Positions 52,741 to 60,893 of a stretch of 64,000 nt of DNA are shown in pieces. Every line of letters begins with the position of its first letter. Within the stretch, counting starts at the first letter, position 1. The notes under the pieces were generated by a model. It did not search any database. It saw only the letters and a list, made by a program, of their open reading frames with translations, and had not been told where the DNA came from. Position numbers and translations under genes: made by a program. This stretch comes from JAGVSR01 sp964458265 (GTDB lineage: Bacteria; Pseudomonadota; Alphaproteobacteria; Rhizobiales; Hyphomicrobiaceae), in NCBI GenBank assembly GCA_964458265.1, contig CAYWIF010000016.1, positions 1-64,000 of the forward strand, read 5' to 3'.

Positions 52741-53637
52741 ATGAAGACGAAACACGCGGGCCTGACCCTTGCCATGACGGCAATCATGAGTTCGGCCACG
52801 CCCGCCATCGCCGGGGGCGACGTGATCTATACCGGTGTCAAGGATCCCTATGCCGCGGCGGTGCCTGTCCCGGCTCCGGTGCCCGTTCCGGTCTACGAGC
52901 CGGAATACTACGTTCGCTTCGACACCGGTGCGGCGTGGATTTCCAATGGTACTCTCGAAGAAATCGGGACGCCGATGACAATGCGCGCCATCACTGACAT
53001 CGAGCCGTTGGAATTCGGAAGCATCGGTGCGGGCAAATACATCACGCCGCGGATCCGCGCGGAATTGGCCGTCGATCTGTTTACACGGGCTCAGGTTGAT
53101 CGTGGGGATGAGACATTTATCCAGCCCATCGTGTTTCCTGACCCCGGCGTCGGTGCCGACGATCAGGCAGAATATTCGGTGACCCGTCAGGAAGAGATCG
53201 AATTTGAGCAAGATACCATCATGCTCAACTTCTACTATGATTTCCGCAATGCGACACGGTTCACGCCCTATCTCGGCGCCGGTATCGGTGTTACCTACCG
53301 GCAGTTGACGCGCACGTCGTCGGAAACCGCCAACTGCGATTCACTGACAAATCCCAATGATCCGACGCGAGACTGCGACGACGCTCCCTTTGCTGATCCC
53401 GCGGAGATTACCGAAGGCACATCGACGGAGAAGCGCTGGGATCTCGCCGGCGCATTGATGGCCGGTGTCGCGATCCAGGTGACTGAGGATATCCTGTGGG
53501 ACACGGGCTACCGCTACATGTGGCAGAACGGTAGTATCTCAGTCGATAGCCTTACCCTTGCCGGGACCAGCCGGGTCGAAATCAAGGATGTCGGCCAGCA
53601 TCAGTTGCGCACGGGCATTCGCCTTAACCTCAACTGA
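52741..53637 (+). CDS. Outer-membrane beta-barrel protein, second of a tandem pair
   Basis: A 298-residue protein with a signal peptide (about 1-24, ending TPAIAGG), a short Pro/Val repeat (VPVPAPVPVPV) and a barrel. Strand blocks match the upstream paralogue in order: YYVRFDTGAAW, MLNFYYDFRNAT, FTPYLGAGIGVTY, WDLAGALMAGVAI, LWDTGYRYMW, and the end HQLRTGIRLNLN. It is 300 bases after the first copy. The interval contains no convincing gene; a separate promoter is likely. A strong terminator follows. Confidence 0.85.
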   Translation: MKTKHAGLTLAMTAIMSSATPAIAGGDVIYTGVKDPYAAAVPVPAPVPVPVYEPEYYVRFDTGAAWISNGTLEEIGTPMTMRAITDIEPLEFGSIGAGKYITPRIRAELAVDLFTRAQVDRGDETFIQPIVFPDPGVGADDQAEYSVTRQEEIEFEQDTIMLNFYYDFRNATRFTPYLGAGIGVTYRQLTRTSSETANCDSLTNPNDPTRDCDDAPFADPAEITEGTSTEKRWDLAGALMAGVAIQVTEDILWDTGYRYMWQNGSISVDSLTLAGTSRVEIKDVGQHQLRTGIRLNLN

Positions 53638-53664
53638 CGCCGGCTTTGAGCGAAAACCTCTCTT

Positions 53665-53702
53665 GGGGACGGCTTCCGGTGGGAAGCCGTCCTCTTTGCT
53701 AT
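53665..53702 (+). terminator. Intrinsic terminator after the second barrel gene
   Basis: A perfect eleven-base-pair stem GGACGGCTTCC / GGAAGCCGTCC (53667-53677 with 53682-53692), loop GGTG, followed by TCTTTGCTATTT. Confidence 0.78.
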
Positions 53703-53789
53703 TTGGCGTGATTGACGCGGCGGAGCAGGCAGGCCACTGTTCCTGCGGCATCCGGGAGGACCGGGCGTCTTCCAGCAGATCCAAGAGCG

Positions 53790-54956
53790 ATGTCCGGTCT
53801 CGCCAAACCGCCGATCAAACCCGCACGCCCGTTCTTTTCGAGCGGGCCGTGCGCGAAGCCGCCCGGTTGGTCGCCGCTGTGGCTCGACGGTGCGCTTACG
53901 GGACGGTCGCACCGGTCGGAGCAAGGCAGCGCGGCGTTGGCTGACCTGATCAGTGCTTTGCACCGACTGTTGGTATTGCCGCAAGACTACAAGCTCGCGA
54001 TCGTGCCGGGATCGGATACCGGCGCGTTCGAAATGGCGTTGTGGTCGCTGCTGGGTGAGCGGGGCACCGATGTTTTCGCGTGGGACGTCTTTGGGCGGAG
54101 CTGGGTCCGCGATGTCATCGGCGAGTTGAAACTGGCGAACGTGACCGTCCACGAGGCGCCATTCGGGCGCCTGCCGGATCTGAGCCTGGCCGATGCGCGG
54201 CGTGACATCGTGTTTACTGCGAATGGAACGACATCCGGCGTCCGCGTGCCGGATTTCGACTGGATTGCCAATGACCGGGACGGCTTGACGCTTTGCGACG
54301 CCACGTCCGCAGTGCTGGCGCAGGACATCGACTGGCGAAAGCTCGATGTGACGACATTCTCATGGCAGAAGTGCCTCGGCGGTGAAGCCGCGCACGGCGT
54401 GCTCATACTTTCACCGCGAGCGGTGGAAAGAGCTGTCCGTTACATTCCGCCGTGGCCGGTACCGAAGCTCTTCCGGTTTGCGCGACCAGGTGCGCTGGAT
54501 GATGCGCTGTTTGAAGGTCAGACGATCAACACGCCTTCGATGCTGTGCGTTGAAGATTGCGCGCGTTCTGTCGCGTGGGCGATGACAGCCGGCGGCTTGA
54601 AGACGATGCAGGCACGCGCCGAGAGGAATTCGAGAATCGTCCGGGAGTGGATGGCGCGAAGTGACTGGGCGTTCGATCCGGTCGCGGACGCGGCGACGCA
54701 TTCCCTGACTTCGGTCGTGATCGGCATTTCCGATCCAGCCTTCCAATGCCTAGACGAGACGGGACAACGCCGGTTGATCGGCGCGGTCGCGGCGCGCCTG
54801 GAAGGTGAGGGCGCCGCGTTCGACATAGCGGGCCATCGTGGCGCGCCGCCCGGACTACGCATTTGGACGGGTCCGACGGTCGACACTCAGGATGTGACCG
54901 CGGTTCTCCCGTGGCTCGACTGGGCCTATCACTCTGTGCTTGCCGAGGCGTCATGA
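53790..54956 (+). CDS. serC: Phosphoserine aminotransferase (alphaproteobacterial type)
   Basis: PLP transaminase of serine (and pyridoxine) synthesis, converting 3-phosphohydroxypyruvate to phosphoserine. It is 388 residues. N-terminal KPARPFFSSGPCAKPPGW is the hallmark of the TIGR01365 branch. The PLP Lys is at about 194 in SWQKCLGGEAAHG, and HRGAPPGLRIWTGPTV is near the C-terminus. The start at 53790 follows the family N-terminus. In many relatives serA follows immediately; here a DUF4139 gene does. Confidence 0.94.
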   Translation: MSGLAKPPIKPARPFFSSGPCAKPPGWSPLWLDGALTGRSHRSEQGSAALADLISALHRLLVLPQDYKLAIVPGSDTGAFEMALWSLLGERGTDVFAWDVFGRSWVRDVIGELKLANVTVHEAPFGRLPDLSLADARRDIVFTANGTTSGVRVPDFDWIANDRDGLTLCDATSAVLAQDIDWRKLDVTTFSWQKCLGGEAAHGVLILSPRAVERAVRYIPPWPVPKLFRFARPGALDDALFEGQTINTPSMLCVEDCARSVAWAMTAGGLKTMQARAERNSRIVREWMARSDWAFDPVADAATHSLTSVVIGISDPAFQCLDETGQRRLIGAVAARLEGEGAAFDIAGHRGAPPGLRIWTGPTVDTQDVTAVLPWLDWAYHSVLAEAS

Positions 54957-55071
54957 TGCGGTTGGCTGACAGCCATAATTCGGACGCCTTGCGGCCGCTT
55001 CTGCCGACCCAAGGATGACCAGTGTCAGGCCGTCGAACGGTCAGCCGTCAACGTCGAATAAGGCTTCTCTC

Positions 55072-56760
55072 ATGCGCCGACTTGCTCTTCTCCCGCTCAT
55101 TTACGTTTGTCCGTCAATGGCGTGGGCCATCGATGTTCCCACAGTGTCGCGCGTGGATGCGGTAACCGTGTTTCCGCAGGGCGCGGAGGTGAGCCGGGTC
55201 GCGAAAGTCAGGCTCGAGAAAGGGATGCATACCGTCGTGCTGGCGGACGTTCCGGCGGACGCCGTTCCGAGTTCGATCCGGGTGGAGGGGCTCGCGACGG
55301 GAAAGCTCGATATTGGTTCTGTCGATAGCCGCCGTCTCATGGTGCCGAGCACGGATGCCGTGACCGCCGCAAGCGAGCGGCGGCGGATTGAGGACGAGAT
55401 CGAAATCCTGCGCGATCAGCGCAGTCAAGCGGAAGCCCAATTCCAGGCGGCGGAGACGCAAAAAACCCTGATCAACAATCTAAGCCAATTGCCGACGCGG
55501 CCGGCGCCGGCGCAGGGCGGGGAACGCGGCGAAGACTGGTCGCAAATTCTGACGACGATTGCGACGGGAAGCCTCGAAGCGCAGCGCAATTCCGTCGATG
55601 CGCAAGTGAAAATGCGGACTCTCGACCGGCAGATCGGTGACCTGGAAAAGAAGCTTACCAGCCTTTCAGCCGCCGAACAGGAGCGGACGGAAGTCAAGGT
55701 GCATGTGGAGGCGCTGGCCCCACTCGATGCCGATCTCGTGGTCCGGTATCAGGTGCCGGGTGCGTCGTGGACACCGCTGTACGATGCGCGGCTGGCCACT
55801 GGCGACAAGACGGCCGCGCCTTCAATGTCCCTCGTCCGGCGTGCTGAAATCCGGCAGAACAGCGGCGAGGCATGGGACAACGCTGCGCTGACGCTTTCGA
55901 CAACGCGGCCGAACGCCAGTGCGGCGATACCGGAACTCAATACCATCACAGTCGATTTCTTGGAGCCGCCGCAGCCGCGCCCGATGGCGGGAGCGCCTCT
56001 ACCGGAGAGCGCGCCTGTAAAGCGCATGGCTGCACCTCCGGCTGAGGCTGACGCCGATCAGATGGCCATGGCTGACGCCGCAGCGCCCGAGGTCTCGCCG
56101 GTTCGCGTCGAGGCGCAGCAAGCCGCCGTCGTCGTCTCACCATTCCAAGCTGTGTTCGCGGTGCCCGGGCGGGGCAGCGTGCCGAACACGAACGAGGCGA
56201 AGCGCGTGCAGTTGCTGACGGAGAAGATTGATCCGCAGCTCAGCATCAAGACGGTGCCGCGGGAGGATACCAAGGCGTACCTTTATGCGACGCTGGTCCT
56301 GCCAGCAGGGACTCCGCTGCTGCCGGGGCCGGTGTCTCTTTTTCGCGATGGGACGTTCGTCGGTGCGGGGTCGCTGCCCATACTGTCGCCAGGCGAAAAG
56401 CACGAACTCGGGTTTGGATCGGACGACCTGATCCGCGTGAAGCATGTCCTTGTGGAAGAGAAGCGCGGGGAGACAGGTCTGATTTCGACGTCGCGCACGG
56501 ATGTGCGGCGGTTCAAGATCACGGTCAAGAATCTCCACGAGCGGACGATGTCCGTGAAGGTCCTCGACCAGTTGCCGGTGTCGAACAATGCCGACATCAA
56601 GGTCGAGGCGACCGGCGGAACGACGCCGACGGCGACCGATGTCGACGACATGCGCGGCGTGGTCGCGTGGGATCTCAAGATCGATCCCAACGACGAGGAA
56701 TCGGTCGATTTCGGGTACCGCGTGGTGTGGCCTTCAGCCAAGACGATCACATACCGTTAA
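55072..56760 (+). CDS. DUF4139 (mucoidy-inhibitor MuiA-like) exported protein
   Basis: A 562-residue protein. A signal peptide (about 1-20, ending SMAWAI) precedes an N-terminal DUF4140 domain (VSRVDAVTVFPQGAEVSR), a coiled-coil stretch (about 105-205), and a C-terminal DUF4139 domain rich in beta strands (DLVVRYQVPGASWTPLYDAR, and FKITVKNLHERTMSVKVLDQ near 485). The middle carries a Pro/Ala/Glu-rich insert (about 310-360). The family is linked to exopolysaccharide/mucoid phenotypes in streptomycetes and to cell-surface roles; role here unknown. ATG at 55072 chosen for the signal peptide. Confidence 0.88.
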   Translation: MRRLALLPLIYVCPSMAWAIDVPTVSRVDAVTVFPQGAEVSRVAKVRLEKGMHTVVLADVPADAVPSSIRVEGLATGKLDIGSVDSRRLMVPSTDAVTAASERRRIEDEIEILRDQRSQAEAQFQAAETQKTLINNLSQLPTRPAPAQGGERGEDWSQILTTIATGSLEAQRNSVDAQVKMRTLDRQIGDLEKKLTSLSAAEQERTEVKVHVEALAPLDADLVVRYQVPGASWTPLYDARLATGDKTAAPSMSLVRRAEIRQNSGEAWDNAALTLSTTRPNASAAIPELNTITVDFLEPPQPRPMAGAPLPESAPVKRMAAPPAEADADQMAMADAAAPEVSPVRVEAQQAAVVVSPFQAVFAVPGRGSVPNTNEAKRVQLLTEKIDPQLSIKTVPREDTKAYLYATLVLPAGTPLLPGPVSLFRDGTFVGAGSLPILSPGEKHELGFGSDDLIRVKHVLVEEKRGETGLISTSRTDVRRFKITVKNLHERTMSVKVLDQLPVSNNADIKVEATGGTTPTATDVDDMRGVVAWDLKIDPNDEESVDFGYRVVWPSAKTITYR

Positions 56761-56908
56761 CCGTAAGTTCGGCTAAATCCGGCCCCCAACCCAGATAACA
56801 TCGAACTTTTCGCGCCCGTTCCGCGAGGAACAGCCGTGGGCTGTGGATTTCGGCACTCTCCTGGTCAGACGAAGCAATTGGCCACTCAGACCCCCAGGAG
56901 TAAATGCC

Positions 56909-57199
56909 ATGACCCCGATCACCAGCCTTCTGACTGCCCGCGCCGCAGCCACCGTGTTCCTGGCCCTCGGCTCTCTTGCCGGTGGCAATTCGGAGGCCGA
57001 AGCTGTCTCGGCCCGTGTGAAAATGGCATGCGCCGGCGACTACTTCTCCTATTGCAGCCAGCACTCGCCCTCGAGCCCCGCCGTTCGTCAGTGCATGCGC
57101 GCTAACGGCTTGAAGCTCTCCAACCGGTGCGTCAACGCTCTCGTAGCTGCTGGTGAGGTCTCAGCCGCTGAGGTCGCGCGCCGGCAGGCTGCGAAGTAA
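56909..57199 (+). CDS. Small secreted Cys-rich protein
   Basis: A 96-residue protein from the ATG at 56909 (start fixed by a signal peptide ending about EAEAVSA). The mature part has four cysteines in ACAGDYFSYCSQHS and RQCMRANGLKLSNRC, a spacing like a single GLG1/Cys-rich repeat (PF00839) and like small secreted proteins common in Bradyrhizobium relatives, from memory. It is probably periplasmic with two disulfides. It lies between the DUF4139 gene and a strong terminator. Confidence 0.75.
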   Translation: MTPITSLLTARAAATVFLALGSLAGGNSEAEAVSARVKMACAGDYFSYCSQHSPSSPAVRQCMRANGLKLSNRCVNALVAAGEVSAAEVARRQAAK

Positions 57200-57225
57200 C
57201 GACGAGCCTGGGGTTTTGTTTGATG

Positions 57226-57263
57226 TACGGCCGGGGCTGAACTCCGGCCGTAAATTTTTTTTG
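57226..57263 (+). terminator. Strong intrinsic terminator after the Cys-rich gene
   Basis: A nine-base-pair stem TACGGCCGG / CCGGCCGTA (57226-57234 with 57244-57252), followed by a run of eight T (57255-57262). It separates this gene from the convergent barrel gene. Confidence 0.85.
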
Positions 57264-57270
57264 GGCGGTA

Positions 57271-59031
57271 CTATTGCCGCCAGCGCGCGCCGACCCGCAG
57301 ATCGTCGGCGGACCAAGTGCTGCCCGGTTGATTGCTGTCGTAGTTGATGTGATCCCACTGGCCAAACAGGGTCCACTCGCGGTTGACGTAGTATTCGAGC
57401 AGCAGTGACGTGCGCAGTTCGGATTCGGAAATTGGGACGCCGTTGTAGTCGTAATCGGTGTAGGTCAGGCCGGCGGTGGCGATGACGAAGCGGCGGAAGG
57501 CGTGGCGCGCTTCGAGCCCGGCGCTGCGGGACAGTACGCCGCCCGATCCTGCCGTGTTGGTATCGAAAATGTCCGAGCGGGCGAGGAAGCGCAGCGTCGT
57601 CAGTTCGTTCATTCGCCAGGCGACATCGGCGTCGACGACGACGCCGCCGACGTCACCGAGTCCTGCGTCCTTCATGTCCTGCCTTCCGTATCCGAGGCTC
57701 ATCTGGCCGCGCACGGTCTGGCCTCTCGATCCGAAGTCGATGCCGGCGCGGAGGCGGGAGCCGTTGCTGTCGCGGCTGAAACCGTCGGCGACGGCGTCGT
57801 CGTCGTAGCGGCGCTGGTTGGTTTCGATTTCGCCGAAAATGGAGAAGGTGGGCCGGAATTCCCAGGTTGCGCGCGCGGCTTCGGTGGAAACTTGCGTGTC
57901 GCGGTCGTCGTTGGGGTTGGTGGCGCCGCCGCCGCCGTCGCTGGGGCCGAAGTCGATGTCGTCGTAACCGCCGCGCAGTTGAATGGACAGCCTATTGAAG
58001 CGGTGATTGAAGGTCAGATCGGCGGTCTGGGTGGTGACTTCGGCGCGGTCGCCCGTTTGCGCTGCGTCGATTGCGCCGCGGCCTTCCTGGCGCACATCGT
58101 GGGAGACGAGGCCCTGAAAGTTGGTGCGGCGGCCGAGGTCGAGGCGCGCGCGAACTTCGGCGTTCCAGAAGGCGTCATCCTCACCGGGAAACTCGTCGTG
58201 GAAGGACGTGAGACCCCTGGCATTGAATTCGAGGGCGTGGATGGACCAGTTGGAGACAAGCCGGGCGCGGCTGTCGAACTCCGCCGCGACATCGGAGTCG
58301 GCAGGTTCCAGCCTCAAGACGTTCGAGGTGGCCTCGCCGGCCATGGTGAATTCGGGGAAGAAGACGAACGAGCCGACGCGGACGCCGACGGGGTCGTAGG
58401 GCTCCTGCGTGAACAGGCGGCCGGGCCGGCGATCGGTGCGTAAAGGATCGATGTCCTCGATTTGGAAGAGCAGCGGGTCGTGTCCAGCCGGCGTTGTTTC
58501 GATGGGGGTGGTGAAGAGATCGGCCTCTTCCTGCGGACGGCTGTCGATGAGCGTGGGGTCGGTTCCGTCCTGCGGTACGGGCGGTTCGCCAATCTCGACA
58601 ATTCCGTCGCGGGCAAGCGACGTGCGTTCGTCGGGGGTCGTCAGGTCGCCGTCGACAACGGGGAGGCGTTCACCGGGCGCAGGACGTGGTGTGTCGTCAA
58701 GAAACGGGTCCGCCGGTTCGGCAGTCGGATCGTCGTCGGGGATGGCGGGCCGGAGATCGGGGCTCAGCAAGGCATCATCGGCGGGCGAGTCGGCCGGTAG
58801 GCGGGTCGACGGCGGCGTCGACGTGGCCGCGCGGCCCGGCAGCGTCAGGCCGCCCGGAACGGTGCCGCGCAAGTCAGGAACAGGCGTCGGCGCCTGGGCG
58901 ATCGCCTCGCCCGCGCATACGATCAGTATACCGATTGCCCATACGGGCGCGCGGCAGACGGATCCTGCTCTCAAAATCACTGATGCGGGCACGGGTGGCG
59001 CCTGTGGCAGACACTGCAATGGGACGCACAC
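57271..59031 (-). CDS. Large outer-membrane beta-barrel protein (BBP2-like)
   Basis: A 586-residue protein from the ATG at 59031; a GTG at 58980 gives a neater signal peptide (GILIVCAGEAIAQAP). A Pro/Asp-rich disordered region (about 45-200) precedes a C-terminal barrel of many amphipathic strands (VGSFVFFPEFTMAGEATSNV, VRGQMSLGYGRQDM, TLFGQWDHINYDS) that ends in a strand closing with Arg-Gln. It matches the BBP2_2 / capsule-export-associated barrel family in type. It is divergent from the kdsD gene. Possible polysaccharide secretion role by family association only. Confidence 0.82.
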   Translation of the reverse strand: MCVPLQCLPQAPPVPASVILRAGSVCRAPVWAIGILIVCAGEAIAQAPTPVPDLRGTVPGGLTLPGRAATSTPPSTRLPADSPADDALLSPDLRPAIPDDDPTAEPADPFLDDTPRPAPGERLPVVDGDLTTPDERTSLARDGIVEIGEPPVPQDGTDPTLIDSRPQEEADLFTTPIETTPAGHDPLLFQIEDIDPLRTDRRPGRLFTQEPYDPVGVRVGSFVFFPEFTMAGEATSNVLRLEPADSDVAAEFDSRARLVSNWSIHALEFNARGLTSFHDEFPGEDDAFWNAEVRARLDLGRRTNFQGLVSHDVRQEGRGAIDAAQTGDRAEVTTQTADLTFNHRFNRLSIQLRGGYDDIDFGPSDGGGGATNPNDDRDTQVSTEAARATWEFRPTFSIFGEIETNQRRYDDDAVADGFSRDSNGSRLRAGIDFGSRGQTVRGQMSLGYGRQDMKDAGLGDVGGVVVDADVAWRMNELTTLRFLARSDIFDTNTAGSGGVLSRSAGLEARHAFRRFVIATAGLTYTDYDYNGVPISESELRTSLLLEYYVNREWTLFGQWDHINYDSNQPGSTWSADDLRVGARWRQ

Positions 59032-59059
59032 ACGGGTCGCAAGACAGTAGGCAGGGCCG

Positions 59060-59075
59060 GTTAATGCGGCTTTAA
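59060..59075 (-). promoter_or_regulatory. Exact CtrA-type site (minus strand) upstream of the large barrel gene
   Basis: Read on the minus strand: TTAA, seven bases (AGCCGCA), TTAAC. An exact TTAA-N7-TTAAC match, 29 bases before the ATG at 59031 and about 80 before the alternative GTG start at 58980. On the plus strand it reads TTAA-N7-TTAAG. Confidence 0.45.
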
Positions 59076-59262
59076 GCTCCCGGAATCCCGCTTTCCGCTG
59101 CGGCCGTGGACAGCGCTTCGCCGGATTTGGTTGCGGGCGCCCGCTCTGCTAGACAATCTGGCTCATGGTTTTGAGTCCGGTGCAGCGAGGGCTGCCGGAA
59201 CCCTGAGTTCCGGGCGGCAGCGGTTCTTGAAATCAGCGGGGTGGGCGGTGGCAGCAGGGACC

Positions 59263-60267
59263 ATGGGGAAATTGAAAGCCATTCCGGGCGGACGGTCAGC
59301 CGACGCATCCATCATCGGGTCAGCGATCAGGACCCTCGAACTCGAATCGGAGGGTCTGGCGGCGTTGCGAGCGTCGCTGGATAATGGGCTGTCGGCTCCA
59401 TTCTCCGAGGCGGTCGCGCTGATCAAGCGCGCGCGCGGGCGGGTCATCGTTTCGGGCATCGGCAAGAGCGGGCACGTCGGCCAGAAGATTGCCGCAACGC
59501 TCGCGTCGACGGGAACGCCGTCTTTTTTCGTGCATCCGACCGAGGCGTCGCACGGCGATCTCGGAATGATTACGCGCGATGATGTGATCCTCGCTTTGTC
59601 CTGGTCGGGCGAGACGGTCGAACTGAAAAACCTCATCACCTTCTCGCGCCGCTTTTCAGTGCCGATGATCGCGGTCACTTCGAATGCTCTTTCGGCGCTG
59701 GGTCAGCAGGCCGACGTCGTACTCGAACTGCCGCGAACGAAAGAAGCCTGTCCGCACGGGCTGGCGCCGACGACATCGACCACCATGCAACTCGCCATCG
59801 GCGACTGCCTGGCGGTTGCGCTGCTCGAAAGCCGCGGTTTCACGGCGCAAGACTTCAAGATGTTTCACCCCGGCGGCTCACTTGGAGCGAGCCTCAAATA
59901 CGTGGCCGACCTGATGCACAAGGAGAGCCGGCTGCCGCTGGCATCCAAATCGACGCCGATGGCCGAGGCGCTTGTCGTCATGACGGAGAAGAGCTTCGGT
60001 TGCCTCGGGATCGTCGATGGCAAAGGCAAGCTGGTCGGGGTCGTGACCGACGGCGACTTGCGCCGTCACATGGGGGCAAATCTGTTGTCGGCGACAGCGG
60101 GCGAGATCATGACGGGCAAGCCGAAGACGGTGAGCCCGACGACGCTTGCATCGGCGGCGCTGGAAGTGATCAACGCGTCGCGCATTACGGCGCTGTTCGT
60201 GGTCGACAAGGGCAAGCCGGTCGGTATCGTGCACGTGCACGATCTGCTGCGTGCGGGCGTGGCCTAG
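59263..60267 (+). CDS. kdsD: Arabinose-5-phosphate isomerase (KpsF/KdsD family)
   Basis: Isomerises ribulose-5-phosphate to arabinose-5-phosphate, precursor of Kdo for lipopolysaccharide or capsule. It is 334 residues. The SIS domain is at about 55-190 (VIVSGIGKSGHVGQKIA, SWSGETVELKN), with the linker motif MFHPGGSLGASL and two CBS domains (about 215-330, VVTDGDLRRHM and PVGIVHVHDLLR). The frame is open to 59131, but the family N-terminus fits the ATG at 59263. A REP-like repeat cluster follows its stop. Confidence 0.94.
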   Translation: MGKLKAIPGGRSADASIIGSAIRTLELESEGLAALRASLDNGLSAPFSEAVALIKRARGRVIVSGIGKSGHVGQKIAATLASTGTPSFFVHPTEASHGDLGMITRDDVILALSWSGETVELKNLITFSRRFSVPMIAVTSNALSALGQQADVVLELPRTKEACPHGLAPTTSTTMQLAIGDCLAVALLESRGFTAQDFKMFHPGGSLGASLKYVADLMHKESRLPLASKSTPMAEALVVMTEKSFGCLGIVDGKGKLVGVVTDGDLRRHMGANLLSATAGEIMTGKPKTVSPTTLASAALEVINASRITALFVVDKGKPVGIVHVHDLLRAGVA

Positions 60268-60270
60268 GCT

Positions 60271-60370
60271 GGGGTCCGCTCAAATGGGGTCCGCTCAAAT
60301 GGGGTCAGACCCCTCAGTAGGGGTCTGACCCCTTCCGAGACCCCTTCCGAGACCGAGACCCCTTCCGAAG
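60271..60370. repeat. REP-like palindrome and short tandem repeats
   Basis: Two head-to-tail copies of GGGGTCCGCTCAAAT (60271-60285, 60286-60300), then a perfect inverted repeat GGGGTCAGACCCC / GGGGTCTGACCCC (60301-60313 and 60320-60332) around TCAGTA-type spacer. Then come copies of CCCCTTCCGAGA (60329, 60341, and an altered one at 60359) with a CCGAGA insert. It lies between convergent genes, as REP elements do; the GGGTCAGACCC core resembles repeats associated with REP-type (RAYT) transposases in other proteobacteria, from memory. Confidence 0.75.
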
Positions 60371-60392
60371 CGCGCTTGCTCCGACTTTTTTC

Positions 60393-60872
60393 TTATTCTT
60401 CGGTGTCGTTGGTCACGACGAGTGCCGTGCCGTTGACGCCGGTCACGAGTACGCGGGCTCCGACATAGGCGTCTTCGCCTTCCGCCAGCCAGACGCTGTC
60501 GCCGGCGCGGACCTTGCCGCGACCGTTTCTGACTGCTTCCTCAACAATGACGATGCGGCCGATGAACTGGGAGCCGGGCGCATTGATGTCGGGATGGTGA
60601 TCGGTCGGACTTGAGCCGGAGAGCTTTTTGACGGCGAATACAGTCGCGACGGCCAACAGTGCAAAGACCACGAGCTGGAGAGCGAGGGGGAATTCGTCGG
60701 CAAGCCCCATGGCCGCCACGATCGCGACCAGGAGACCGACGACGAAGGCGGCAAGGCCGAACCAAAGGAAGTGGACCCCTGGAATGATCGTTTCGAGCGC
60801 CATCAAGATGAGCGCGACGGCGAGCCAGCTCCAGAAGCCGAGCCCGATCAGGAGTGAGAGCAGATTTTCCAT
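60393..60872 (-). CDS. NfeD family membrane protein
   Basis: A 159-residue protein, short (NfeD1b) type. Three to four hydrophobic segments in the first 80 residues (MENLLSLLIGLGFWSWLAVA, HFLWFGLAAFVVGLL, LQLVVFALLAVATVFAV) are followed by an OB-fold domain (about 95-159, FIGRIVIVEEAVRNGRG). NfeD partners with stomatin-like SPFH proteins in membrane microdomains; its gene lies 21 bases downstream of such a gene here, a conserved pair. Confidence 0.92.
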   Translation of the reverse strand: MENLLSLLIGLGFWSWLAVALILMALETIIPGVHFLWFGLAAFVVGLLVAIVAAMGLADEFPLALQLVVFALLAVATVFAVKKLSGSSPTDHHPDINAPGSQFIGRIVIVEEAVRNGRGKVRAGDSVWLAEGEDAYVGARVLVTGVNGTALVVTNDTEE

Positions 60873-60893
60873 GTCACGATGTCCGAATGGCGA

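Noticed and set aside
57502..58443. A 313-residue Val/Gly-rich plus-strand frame across the large barrel gene
   Set aside because: Antisense to a protein with signal peptide and barrel strands; no motif of its own.
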